Source of the DNA: Pseudomonas kielensis
GTDB lineage: Bacteria > Pseudomonadota > Gammaproteobacteria > Pseudomonadales > Pseudomonadaceae
Length of the DNA: 64,000 nucleotides
Reading direction: 5' to 3'
NCBI RefSeq assembly: GCF_014236655.1
Contig: NZ_JACMYG010000003.1
Location: 186,001 to 250,000 of the forward strand
Shown: positions 52,001 through 59,959 of the stretch, piece after piece
Layout: the number at the start of each line of letters is the position of its first letter
Position numbering within the stretch: position 1 is the stretch's first letter
The notes under the pieces: model-generated
Databases searched by the model: none
What the model was told of the DNA's origin: nothing
The model's input: only the letters and a program-made list of their open reading frames with translations
Made by a program: the position numbers and the translations under genes

Positions 52001-54157
52001 TCAGAAGTAGCGCCACTGCACGGCGAATTCCAGGCTGCGCGGCTCACCCAGGTAGTACTGGGTGTTGGTCTGGTGGACGAACCGGGCATAAACCTCATCG
52101 GTCAGGTTGCGCAGGCGTGCGCTGAGCTGCACCTGTTTGTCCAGATCGTGGGTCATCGACAGCCCATAGACGGTGTAGGAAGGCACCCACGAGGTGTTGG
52201 CTGTGTTGGCGTAGACCGAGGCGACGTAGCGGGCGTCGGCACCGATCTGCCAGCCTGGGGTCAGGTCGTAGGTCAGCCAGAGGTTGGCCACGCGGTCGGG
52301 GATGTTCACCGGGGTCTTGCCTTTGCGTGAATACACCACGCCACCGATGGTTTCGTTGAACTCATCGTATTCGGCATTCACCCAACTGAAATTACCCGCT
52401 GCCAGCAGCGTGGGCGTGACCTTGAACGAGGTCGCCAGTTCGATCCCGGTGGACGTCTGCTGACCCGCCTGTTCGGTGGTGTTGGGCACAGTCGAGGAGG
52501 GCACCGAGATGTCCTTGCGCACAATGCGATAGGCCGCGGCGGTCGCCGAGCCTCGGCCATCGAGGAAGTCGAGCTTGCTGCCCACTTCGATCTGCCGGCC
52601 GGTGCTCAGGTCAAAGTCGCCGACCTGGCTGATCGAGGCACTGGTGAGGGTGCCTCCAGGCGGTTCGGCCGAGGTGCTGTATTGGGTGTAGAGGCTGATG
52701 TCGGACGTCAGGTCGTATACCAGGCCCAAGCGACCGGTGAACGCATCCCAGCGGCGGTCAAACCGGGTCCGAGCAACATGGTCGACGACGTCGAAGTCGA
52801 TGTGGTCGTAGCGCAAGGCGGAGACCAGCGACAGTTGGTCGGTCAGTCGAGTGCGGTTTTCGACGAAGGCCGATGAAGTATCGGTCGTAGTGCTGCGACC
52901 TTTACTGCGCGGTGCGTCCATTCCCGGAATATCGAGGAAGTGATCGGGCTCGAAGCCATTCGGATCGACGGTGTCAAAGGCACCCTTGGACAGTGGGTAG
53001 TTGGTTTGCTGGTTACTGTTGTAATCCAGCCCGAACGCCCAGTCGCTGGCCAGGCCAAACAGTTGGTTCTGGTGGGTCAGCTCTATGCGATCGCCGTTGA
53101 CGTGCTGGTCGTGGCGCTGGCGATAGCCGCCGGAGCGGGCGATGGCGCTGTTGTCGGCGTTGTAGCGGTACACCTCCAGATTGCGGTAATCGCGCTGGCC
53201 GTTGTAGTGGTAGAAGGTGTTGCGCAGTTGGGTGTTGTCATCGAAGCGATAGTCGGTGATCGAGCGCAGCCAGCGGGTGCGCTGCTCGTAGCGGCCGTCT
53301 TCGACGTTGTAGTTGTTGAAGCGGTTGTGCTTGTCGATATGCAGGGTGCCCACCAGCGGCTGTAGCACAGGCGTCCCCCAGTACGGACTGTCTTCCTGCT
53401 CTTGCAGGTATTCGATGGCCAGGGTGTGGGACAGCTGATCATTGATGTCGCTGAGCAGGGAGAAGGCAAGGTTGCCGGCGCCGTTCTCCTGGCGATCGAT
53501 GTAGCCGTTGGTGTTAGTTCGGCTGTAGTCCAGCCGTGCATAGTGGCGTGGGCCATCGCCGCTGTTGAGCGCCTTGTTGAAACCGACGGCCGTTTCCCAG
53601 GTGTCGTAGCGTCCGTAGCTGACCCGCCCCTCGGATGTATCCCCATCGCGGTTGGCTAGTTTGGTGATGACATTGAGGCTGCCGCCGACAGCGCCGCTAC
53701 CGTTGAGAAACGAAGAAGGGCCACCGAGCAGCTCGACACGGTCATAGATCCATGCGCCGACCGGGCGTGCCGCACCGCCATATTGCAGGTTGATACCGTT
53801 GAACAACTGACTGATCTGCGCGCCGTTGAAGCCCCGGTACGCTACGTAGCCACCCCAGCCTGGTGGTGCGGAGGCATTTACGCCGGGCAAGGCATTGGCG
53901 ACGTCCTGAAAGTTTCGCGCGCCTATACGCTCCATGGTCTTGCGATCGGCCACGCTAACGGAGGCGGGGTTTTCCCGAGCGCTGAGGTTCAGGCGTGAGC
54001 CGCTTTCGATGGCCTGGTCGAGGTCCAGGGCGGTGGCCTGCTTGGGGTTGTCGGCTGTGGCATTCACAGTGCTGGTGGGCAGGGTCAGGGTGCCGTCCTG
54101 CGCCCACGCGCAGGTTGCGCTGCTGACAAGCAGCGCCAAAGTGGTAGAGCGAAACAT
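52001..54157 (-). CDS. TonB-dependent receptor (siderophore or metal-chelate type), no STN domain
   Basis: A 718-residue outer-membrane receptor. Signal peptide (cleavage near TCAWA|QDG) then plug: ARENPASVSVADRKTMERIG, DVANALPGVNASAPPGWGGY, YRGFNGAQISQLFNGINLQY and ELLGGPSSFLNGSGAVGGSL, each a typical TonB plug strand. The barrel ends in SLEFAVQWRYF with a terminal aromatic residue. Without an STN domain it does not signal through a FecI/FecR pair. It is just downstream of a small DUF2946-type protein on the same strand, a pairing seen with copper-related receptors, so copper or a metal chelate is a fair alternative to iron-siderophore. Confidence 0.9.
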   Translation of the reverse strand: MFRSTTLALLVSSATCAWAQDGTLTLPTSTVNATADNPKQATALDLDQAIESGSRLNLSARENPASVSVADRKTMERIGARNFQDVANALPGVNASAPPGWGGYVAYRGFNGAQISQLFNGINLQYGGAARPVGAWIYDRVELLGGPSSFLNGSGAVGGSLNVITKLANRDGDTSEGRVSYGRYDTWETAVGFNKALNSGDGPRHYARLDYSRTNTNGYIDRQENGAGNLAFSLLSDINDQLSHTLAIEYLQEQEDSPYWGTPVLQPLVGTLHIDKHNRFNNYNVEDGRYEQRTRWLRSITDYRFDDNTQLRNTFYHYNGQRDYRNLEVYRYNADNSAIARSGGYRQRHDQHVNGDRIELTHQNQLFGLASDWAFGLDYNSNQQTNYPLSKGAFDTVDPNGFEPDHFLDIPGMDAPRSKGRSTTTDTSSAFVENRTRLTDQLSLVSALRYDHIDFDVVDHVARTRFDRRWDAFTGRLGLVYDLTSDISLYTQYSTSAEPPGGTLTSASISQVGDFDLSTGRQIEVGSKLDFLDGRGSATAAAYRIVRKDISVPSSTVPNTTEQAGQQTSTGIELATSFKVTPTLLAAGNFSWVNAEYDEFNETIGGVVYSRKGKTPVNIPDRVANLWLTYDLTPGWQIGADARYVASVYANTANTSWVPSYTVYGLSMTHDLDKQVQLSARLRNLTDEVYARFVHQTNTQYYLGEPRSLEFAVQWRYF

Positions 54158-54229
54158 GCAAGGCTTCCTAGCTAGAAGTCGATGAGCCCGTGAAGACCGC
54201 CATTAACGTGGCAATCAACCGGAGCGTTC

Positions 54230-54616
54230 TCAGTGCACTTGCATCGAATCGGGGGAGGCGCGGGGGTTTATCAGCGGCCAGCGATGGCGCGGTGAGCGGG
54301 ACAGTATCTGTTTGCTCGGGTGCTTTTGTGCGGCGCATGGCAGGCGCCCGAACATGCTGAAAAATGCGGCGAGCAATATCGCGCTGAACAGGCTGGCAAT
54401 GGCGCAGTCAGCTCCCGGCAGCAACATAGGTTCCGATAGATCGGTACTCATCTTCGCTGCGCCGTTGCTGTCCATCGAGCAGAACTGGGCATCCAAACCA
54501 CTCAGACGCAAGCCTGCCATCTGGCCATGGCCCATCGCACACATCAGCGAACCGAGCAGGACACTGAAATACAGTACCCAGGCGATCAGAGATTTTTCGT
54601 GGCCGGCCATTTTCAT
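54230..54616 (-). CDS. Small membrane protein, DUF2946-like
   Basis: A 128-residue protein with a hydrophobic N-terminal segment (LIAWVLYFSVLLGSLMCAMG) followed by a short periplasmic part with QFCSMDSNG and GADC, and a second hydrophobic stretch (ASLFSAILLAAFFSMFG). This is the DUF2946 layout, in which histidine/cysteine motifs are thought to bind copper. It lies 72 bp before the TonB receptor. Start 54616 gives a clean membrane segment; 54610 is an alternative. Family assignment is by pattern memory only. Confidence 0.65.
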   Translation of the reverse strand: MKMAGHEKSLIAWVLYFSVLLGSLMCAMGHGQMAGLRLSGLDAQFCSMDSNGAAKMSTDLSEPMLLPGADCAIASLFSAILLAAFFSMFGRLPCAAQKHPSKQILSRSPRHRWPLINPRASPDSMQVH

Positions 54617-54763
54617 GGGCGATGCTCGTAGGGCAGGGGTGGGCGAGAGGGGCGGTGGGATTCTACAGGTTCTGATGCCGCTGAACAGCAGCACTGACCA
54701 GGTAGCGTCCGGGGAATATACCTGGCGTCGGTACCGGCATCGCCCGTGCTTGTCGCCAACCCA

Positions 54764-55738
54764 TCATTGCTCTCCCGCAACCCGCGTTTTGCCCTTGGTC
54801 AACGCCAGGCTCAACACCACCGAACTCAATATGAGGCCGCCGACGGTGGTCAGCGACCACTGGACCGGTACGTGCCACCACGGCGCGATCAGCATCTTGG
54901 TGCCGATGAACACCAGGACGATGGCCAGGCCGTATTTGAGCAAGTGGAAGCGGTAGGCCATGTCGGCAAGCAGGAAATACAGTGCGCGCAGGCCCATGAT
55001 GGCGAAGATGTTGGAGGTGAATACGATGAAGGGGTCGGTGGTGACGGCGAAGATCGCCGGGATGCTGTCGACCGCGAACACCAGGTCGCTGGCCTCGATC
55101 AGCACCAGCACCAGGAACATCGGGGTCGCCCAGCGCAGGCCGTTCTGGCGCACGAAGAAGCGCTCGCCGTGAAAGGTGTCGGTGATGCGCAGATGGCGAC
55201 GCAGCCAGCGCAGCAACGGGTTCTTTTCGAGGTCTGGTTGCTGGTTGGCGAAGATCAGCATCTTGATGCCGGTGATGGCGAGGAAAGCGCCAAACACATA
55301 CAGCAGCCAGGCAAACTCCTGCACCAGCCAGACACCGGCGAAAATCATGCCGGCGCGCATGACGATGGCGCCGAGCACGCCATAAAGCAGGACGCGGCGC
55401 TGCAACTCCGGCGGCACGGCGAAGTAGCCGAAGATCATCACGAACACGAACATGTTGTCGATCGACAGCGACTGCTCGATCAGGTAGCCCGTCAGGAATT
55501 CGAGCGTTGTACGCTGGGCCACTTCGACGCCGAACATGCTGCGCAGATACCACCAGAGCAGGGCGGCGAAGAGCAGCGCCAGGCTGGTCCAGGCGATGAC
55601 CCAGGCCAACGCTTCGCGCACTGAAACACGATGGGCCTTGCGCCCGCCGAAGACGAAAAGATCCAGCGCCAGCATGGCCAGAACGAATCCGATGAAGGCG
55701 GCCCACATCCAGGACTGGCCGACGCTGATGGCAGTCAT
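54764..55738 (-). CDS. TerC family integral membrane protein (Alx-like)
   Basis: A 324-residue protein with seven or more hydrophobic helices and the TerC signatures ALDLFVFGGRKAHRVSVREA, GYLIEQSLSIDNMFVFVMIF, RFFVRQNGLRWATPMFLVLV and EASDLVFAVDSIPAIFAVTT, with the acidic residues in the membrane that mark metal-exporting Alx/TerC proteins. E. coli Alx exports manganese and is alkali-induced. I looked for a yybP-ykoY-type manganese riboswitch upstream and found none by eye. Confidence 0.9.
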   Translation of the reverse strand: MTAISVGQSWMWAAFIGFVLAMLALDLFVFGGRKAHRVSVREALAWVIAWTSLALLFAALLWWYLRSMFGVEVAQRTTLEFLTGYLIEQSLSIDNMFVFVMIFGYFAVPPELQRRVLLYGVLGAIVMRAGMIFAGVWLVQEFAWLLYVFGAFLAITGIKMLIFANQQPDLEKNPLLRWLRRHLRITDTFHGERFFVRQNGLRWATPMFLVLVLIEASDLVFAVDSIPAIFAVTTDPFIVFTSNIFAIMGLRALYFLLADMAYRFHLLKYGLAIVLVFIGTKMLIAPWWHVPVQWSLTTVGGLILSSVVLSLALTKGKTRVAGEQ

Positions 55739-56100
55739 TTAACCACCCACGGGCGCCATGACTCAGGCTGTGAGCCAGGCGCTTGCAGAGGCAATTGTGC
55801 AAACCCTCGATCAGCTCGAAACCGTGGCATTGGATGACCCTCTGCATGGCTGTCTGCGCATCAAACAGCGATGGGCTGGATGGGGTCATGCTAAAGGGCA
55901 TGTTGCATCAGTAAAATTCGGTTATTCGGGGCCAGTTGTTCGTTTTTTCCGAAGTATGGGTGCAACGGTTCAAAAGCGGTGAGGCTGGCCTATATTGATA
56001 GTGTCGATCCTGATAGTTGAGGCGATAAGAGATCGCCAAGGGTGGGACAAGAAAGTGCTGGGGGCGCTAGCGGTTAACCCAGAACGTTTTGAGGTGCCAC
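55739..56100. other. Divergent intergenic region between terC and the USP gene
   Basis: About 360 bp. A plus-strand frame from ATG 55758 (74 codons, LAEAIVQTLDQLETVALDD) and a minus-strand frame through the same stretch both look mildly protein-like; I cannot choose and support neither. The USP promoter must lie near 56000. Confidence 0.35.
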
Positions 56101-57003
56101 ATGAGGCAGTATCAACGACTCTTTCTGATCGCAGGCCCCACCATGCGTCACTCGCCAGCGATGGAGCGGGCAATCGCGCTGGCCGAAGCCACTGGCGCGG
56201 CGCTGCATATCGCGGTGTTCATCGAAGACTTCGACCTGATGCGGTTAATGAGCAACAGTGAACACCTTCGCGAACGTTGCCGGCAGGAGAACCAGCAGTG
56301 GTTGACGGACGAGGCCGAACTCATGCGCCGCAAGGGCATCAATGTGACCACCGAGGTTGCGTTGACCCGCGACCCACTGCAAGAGATCCTCGAGCATGTG
56401 GCTCAAATGCAGCCGGACCTAGTGATCAAGGACGTACATCATGAGTCCGCGCTCAAACGCGTATTCGTCACGCCTTTGGATTGGCAGTTGTTGCGCGAAT
56501 GCCCGACCCCGGTGCATCTGGTCAGCGAAGTCAGGTGCCCGCTTCCTCGGGTGATAGTGGCGGCGGTTGATCCCTCGCATCCAGAGGGGCAGGTCAGCGC
56601 AATCAACGACAGCATCATTCAGGCGGCAAACGAATTGGCGACGCAATGTGCGGCTGAGTTGCACATGCTGCACGCCTATGAACTGACCCACACGCATTTC
56701 TCTGATGCAGGGGCTGGCGCCGTGACGATGCCCGGCTTTAGCAACGACGTGCGCCGCTCCCTTGAAAAGTGCTTCGTTGCCTTGGCTGAACGCTACGGCG
56801 TACCCCCTGAGCGGCAACACTTCATTGCAGGGCCACCCACCAAAGCGATGGTCGACTTTGCGACTCATACCCGAGCGGACGTCTTCGTCATGGGAAATAC
56901 CCATCACCAAGGGGTAGGCAAGCTGCTTGGCAGTACCACGGAGCATGTTCTGTATCAGGTGCCCTGCAGCGTTTTGGCCATCAAGGTCGAAGCGCACCAA
57001 TGA
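56101..57003 (+). CDS. Tandem universal stress protein (UspE-like)
   Basis: A 300-residue cytosolic protein made of two USP domains. The first starts QRLFLIAGPTMRHSPAMERA; the second starts RVIVAAVDPSHPEGQVS, and contains the ATP-type loop near its end GNTHHQGVGKLLGSTTEHVL (G-2x-G-9x-G-S pattern) followed by YQVPCSVLAIK. The first domain has KDVHHESALKRVF in place of a full loop. It resembles UspE. GAGGTG precedes ATG 56101. It is probably stationary-phase or anaerobiosis controlled, but no promoter motif is clear. Confidence 0.9.
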   Translation: MRQYQRLFLIAGPTMRHSPAMERAIALAEATGAALHIAVFIEDFDLMRLMSNSEHLRERCRQENQQWLTDEAELMRRKGINVTTEVALTRDPLQEILEHVAQMQPDLVIKDVHHESALKRVFVTPLDWQLLRECPTPVHLVSEVRCPLPRVIVAAVDPSHPEGQVSAINDSIIQAANELATQCAAELHMLHAYELTHTHFSDAGAGAVTMPGFSNDVRRSLEKCFVALAERYGVPPERQHFIAGPPTKAMVDFATHTRADVFVMGNTHHQGVGKLLGSTTEHVLYQVPCSVLAIKVEAHQ

Positions 57004-57153
57004 AAAAACCTGCCGCGATCACCGCCGGTTGTTGGTGCTGGACCCTCTCGGGTCAAGGGGCACAGGGCGGGTACAGTTCGACCGCAGCAACTGCACGATG
57101 GGCTGGTGCCCGCCCGGGCTGAAGAACAACTGAACGTCGTGTGGGGCGTTTTG

Positions 57154-58068
57154 CTACAGGCTATCCGGGTCCCCAAAAAACATCTGAATCCGCGACCGCA
57201 ACCAACGCTCCCCCGGATCATTGTCCTGGGACCCGCGCCAGGCCATGTGCAGTTCGAAGGTGCGGGTTGGCAGGGGTGGGTTTTCGGCGCGCAGGCCGCC
57301 GGCGGCGGTCAGGGCTTCGGCGGTGTAGTCCGGAACGGTGGCGAGGATGTCGGTGCCGGCAAGCAGCGTGCCGAGGCCGTTGAACTGTGGCACGGCGAGT
57401 ACCACGTGGCGTTTGCGACCTTGCTTTTCCAGCTCTTCATCGACGAAGCCGCTCAGGTCGCCGGCAAAGGACACCAGTGCATGGGGGCGGGTGCAGAAGT
57501 CGTCCAGGCTCAGCGCCCCGGGGACGGTGTCGGCGCGCAGCAGTTTGGGCTGGCTGCGGCGCAGCACTTTGCGCTTGGCATTGGCCGGCAGGTCGGTGGT
57601 GTAGCTGACGCCAATGGAGATTTCCCCCGAGGCCAGCAGGTTTGGCATCAGCAGGTAATTGACCCGGCGTACCACCAGGACAATTCCCGGGGCCTCGGCG
57701 CGCAGGCGCTTGAGCAGCATGGGTAACAGGGCAAATTCGACGTCATCCGACAGGCCGATGCGAAATACTGTGGTGCTGGTGGCGGGGTCGAACTCGGCTG
57801 CGCGGCTGACGGCCGTCGAGATCGAGTCCAGGGCCGGGGAGAGCAGGGCGAAGATTTCCACCGCGCGGGCGGTCGGTTCCATGCTGCGTCCGGTGCGCAC
57901 GAACAGGGGGTCGTCGAACAGCCCCCGCAGGCGTGAGAGGGCCGCGCTGATGGCCGGCTGGCCGAGGAACAGCTTCTCGGCGGCACGGGTCACGCTGCGT
58001 TCGTGCATCAGGGTTTCAAACACGATCAACAGGTTCAGGTCGACACGACGCAGGTCATTACGATTCAT
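57154..58068 (-). CDS. mexT: LysR-type activator MexT
   Basis: A 304-residue regulator that matches remembered P. aeruginosa MexT nearly throughout. HTH: LNLLIVFETLMHERSVTRAA and EKLFLGQPAISAALSRLR; effector domain: VFRIGLSDDVEFALLPMLLK and VPQFNGLGTLLAGTDILATV. The N-terminal HTH frame is intact, without the 8-bp insertion that inactivates MexT in some P. aeruginosa strains. MexT activates mexEF-oprN and mexS. Upstream codons to 58131 (PVIVLKWPLSSSLLTLPG) are also conserved in PAO1 annotations, but ATG 58068 with a GGAGTC-type site nearby is favoured. The target pump lies about 9 kb away on the same strand. Confidence 0.93.
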   Translation of the reverse strand: MNRNDLRRVDLNLLIVFETLMHERSVTRAAEKLFLGQPAISAALSRLRGLFDDPLFVRTGRSMEPTARAVEIFALLSPALDSISTAVSRAAEFDPATSTTVFRIGLSDDVEFALLPMLLKRLRAEAPGIVLVVRRVNYLLMPNLLASGEISIGVSYTTDLPANAKRKVLRRSQPKLLRADTVPGALSLDDFCTRPHALVSFAGDLSGFVDEELEKQGRKRHVVLAVPQFNGLGTLLAGTDILATVPDYTAEALTAAGGLRAENPPLPTRTFELHMAWRGSQDNDPGERWLRSRIQMFFGDPDSL

Positions 58069-58241
58069 CTGGAGTCCTGGCAGAGTCAGCAAACTTGACG
58101 AGAGCGGCCATTTGAGAACAATGACCGGCATGAATCTTACGGGGAAAGGCTGTTACTCTGCACCGAGTAATTCATTTTTCCCACAATGCTGGTTCGGTTT
58201 TCTAGATTGGATTGACGGATTGCCGGAGCTGCGGAATCAAT

Positions 58242-58265
58242 GACAGGCATGTCGACTATTAATAG
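58242..58265 (+). promoter_or_regulatory. Candidate MexT box in the mexT-mexS intergenic region
   Basis: The stretch GACA-N5-GTCGAC-N4-AATAG partly fits ATCA-N5-GTCGAT-N4-ACYAT (about 9 of 15 fixed positions, including GTCGA). It lies 72 bp before the mexS start and is in the position where P. aeruginosa has a MexT site. The fit is weaker than that upstream of mexE. Confidence 0.4.
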
Positions 58266-58336
58266 CCACTGATGGTCTTGGCCAGAAAGCCCGGATAAAG
58301 TTCATGGCATTAGAGGTTTCTTTGACGAGGTTTGCG

Positions 58337-59359
58337 ATGTCCCGCACGATCCGTTTTCACAAGTTTGGTCCAGCCGAGGTGCTCAAATGCGAAGAGCATG
58401 CGGCTGCTCTGCCTGCACCCGGTGAAGTACAGGTGCGTGTCGAGGCGATAGGCGTCAGTTGGTATGACATCCTCTGGCGGCAGAACCTGGCGTCCTCCCA
58501 TGCACGACTGCCCTCCGGGCTGGGGCATGAGATGGCGGGCGTGGTCACGGCCCTGGGTGAAGGCGTGGACGACCTGGCGATTGGCGACAAGGTCGCCAGC
58601 TTCCCGGCTGAAAGCCCCAATGACTACCCGGTGTACGGCGAGCAGATTGTGCTGCCGCGTTCGGCGCTGACCCGTTATCCCGATGTCCTGAGCCCGATCG
58701 AGGCTTCGGTGCATTACACGCCCCTGCTGATCGCCTATTTTGCCTACGCCGATCTGGCGCGGGTCAAACCCGGGCAGTTTGCCCTGGTGACTGACGCCAG
58801 CCACTGCGCCGGCCCGTCCTTTGTGCAACTGGGCAAGGCCCTGGGTGTGCGGGTGATTGCCGCGACCAAGACCGCCGAGGAACGTGAGTACCTGCTGTCG
58901 CTGGGTGCCGAGAAGGTGATTGTCACCGAAGAGCAGGACCTGCTCATGCAGATCAACAAGCTCACCGACAATCGAGGCGTGGACGTGGTGTTCGACGGCC
59001 TGGGTGGCCCACAGATGTCGCTGCTGGGCGACGTGCTGGCGCCACGGGGCAGTCTGGTGCTGTATGGCCTGCAAGGCGGCAACCAGACGCCATTCCCGGC
59101 CTGCGCGGCGTTCCAGAAGAACATTCAGTTTTTCGTGCACTGCATCGGTAACTTCACCGGCAAGCCGGAACTGGGGATTGTCCAGGACCAGGCTGCGCTG
59201 CAACGGGCCCTGCGCGAGATCAATCAATTGACCGCCGACCGTGTGTTGCTGCCGCTCAAGACCCGGGTCTTCCCGTTTGCCGAGTTCGTCGAGGCGCACC
59301 GTTACATGGACGAGTGTCCGTGTCGCGAGCGGGTGGCGCTTCTGGTCGAGCCCGCCTGA
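58337..59359 (+). CDS. mexS: MexS (QrhA), zinc-less quinone oxidoreductase-like MDR protein
   Basis: A 340-residue oxidoreductase of the MDR superfamily, near the 339 residues of P. aeruginosa MexS. The N-terminal catalytic domain has LPSGLGHEMAGVVTALGEG; the Rossmann segment is ALVTDASHCAGPSFVQLGKA, then GVRVIAATKT and GVDVVFDGLGG. Zinc-ligand cysteines of alcohol dehydrogenases are lacking. In P. aeruginosa, loss of MexS activates MexT and the pump, presumably through a metabolite that MexS removes. ATG 58337 with GAGG upstream; frame upstream to 58304 is not conserved. It is divergent from mexT, as in PAO1. Confidence 0.93.
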   Translation: MSRTIRFHKFGPAEVLKCEEHAAALPAPGEVQVRVEAIGVSWYDILWRQNLASSHARLPSGLGHEMAGVVTALGEGVDDLAIGDKVASFPAESPNDYPVYGEQIVLPRSALTRYPDVLSPIEASVHYTPLLIAYFAYADLARVKPGQFALVTDASHCAGPSFVQLGKALGVRVIAATKTAEEREYLLSLGAEKVIVTEEQDLLMQINKLTDNRGVDVVFDGLGGPQMSLLGDVLAPRGSLVLYGLQGGNQTPFPACAAFQKNIQFFVHCIGNFTGKPELGIVQDQAALQRALREINQLTADRVLLPLKTRVFPFAEFVEAHRYMDECPCRERVALLVEPA

Positions 59360-59959
59360 GGCCAGCACTAAAAACAGCCCGCGAAAGCGGGATGTTGCGT
59401 TATGGAACCTGATAAACCCCGCAAACGTTGCCCTGATAAACAACCCGTTCAGCAACTGAACTGGTTTTTGTCTGTGATCTGTATCTTCTAATCAATATCC
59501 AAGCCCTGATAATTGAAAGATCACTTTCATCTCAAGGAATGAGTCATGGCTGAGCCTTTTATTTTAATCAGCGCTATTAACGGTGGCGGGGGGCGGGCAC
59601 AGTGCTCGTCCATACCCGGTGTTGGTATTTGGCAAGTAACGCAGTCAACTACAAGTTGCCGATTTTTTGCCGGGTTATGGCTTCTTGATTTTGCGTACTC
59701 ATTGGCTGTGGGAAGTTGTCGGAATTGTCCTAGGCCATGCCGTATGGGGCTGGGAGCCCTTGGTTCAGGCGTGTCAGGGCGAACTTTCCGGCGTGTCAAC
59801 TCGGCTTGGGCAATAGTGTCAAATGGTTGCTGGAATCAAAATGCTAGCATCTGAGCGCCGATAATTACGCCACGCATTAATCAACCGACAATGATCACCG
59901 CCAGTGCGGTTGAGCCATGTTCTTTTGATACCGACTTATTGAATATCAGGTAAATAACG
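59360..59959. other. 600-bp intergenic region after mexS
   Basis: Contains a weak hairpin (CCCGC-GAAA-GCGGG at 59378-59391, no T-run) soon after the mexS stop, and a doubtful ORF at 59546-59854 listed separately. The last 100 bases, AT-rich, should carry the promoter of the 59960 gene. No repeat or known RNA seen. Confidence 0.4.
59546..59854 (+). CDS. Doubtful ORF, 102 residues, Cys- and Gly-rich
   Basis: ATG 59546 has AAGGAATGAG spaced nine bases upstream, which is the main support. The product starts MAEPFILISAINGGGGRAQC and has six cysteines (SSIPGVG, TTSCRFFAG, GSCRNCPRPC), with a hydrophobic patch but no known domain. It could be a small Cys-rich peptide or a chance frame; a minus-strand frame of 90 codons overlaps it. 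I give no function. Confidence 0.25.
   Translation: MAEPFILISAINGGGGRAQCSSIPGVGIWQVTQSTTSCRFFAGLWLLDFAYSLAVGSCRNCPRPCRMGLGALGSGVSGRTFRRVNSAWAIVSNGCWNQNASI

Noticed and set aside
51706..52125. 139-codon plus-strand ORF after the permease terminator
   Set aside because: Starts inside the terminator tail, runs into the TonB receptor on the opposite strand, Arg/Cys/Gly rich, no motif.
55739..55900. Possible yybP-ykoY manganese riboswitch upstream of terC
   Set aside because: Checked because TerC/Alx genes often carry it; the conserved loop sequences were not found by eye.
54663..55901. 412-codon minus-strand ORF overlapping terC in another frame
   Set aside because: Arg-rich text with no motif; the TerC frame on the same strand has all family blocks.
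55758..55982. 74-codon ORF upstream of the USP gene
   Set aside because: Mildly protein-like but without ribosome site or family; a minus-strand frame over the same bases is equally plausible.
59378..59391. Hairpin CCCGC-GAAA-GCGGG after mexS as terminator
   Set aside because: Short stem and no T-run on either strand.
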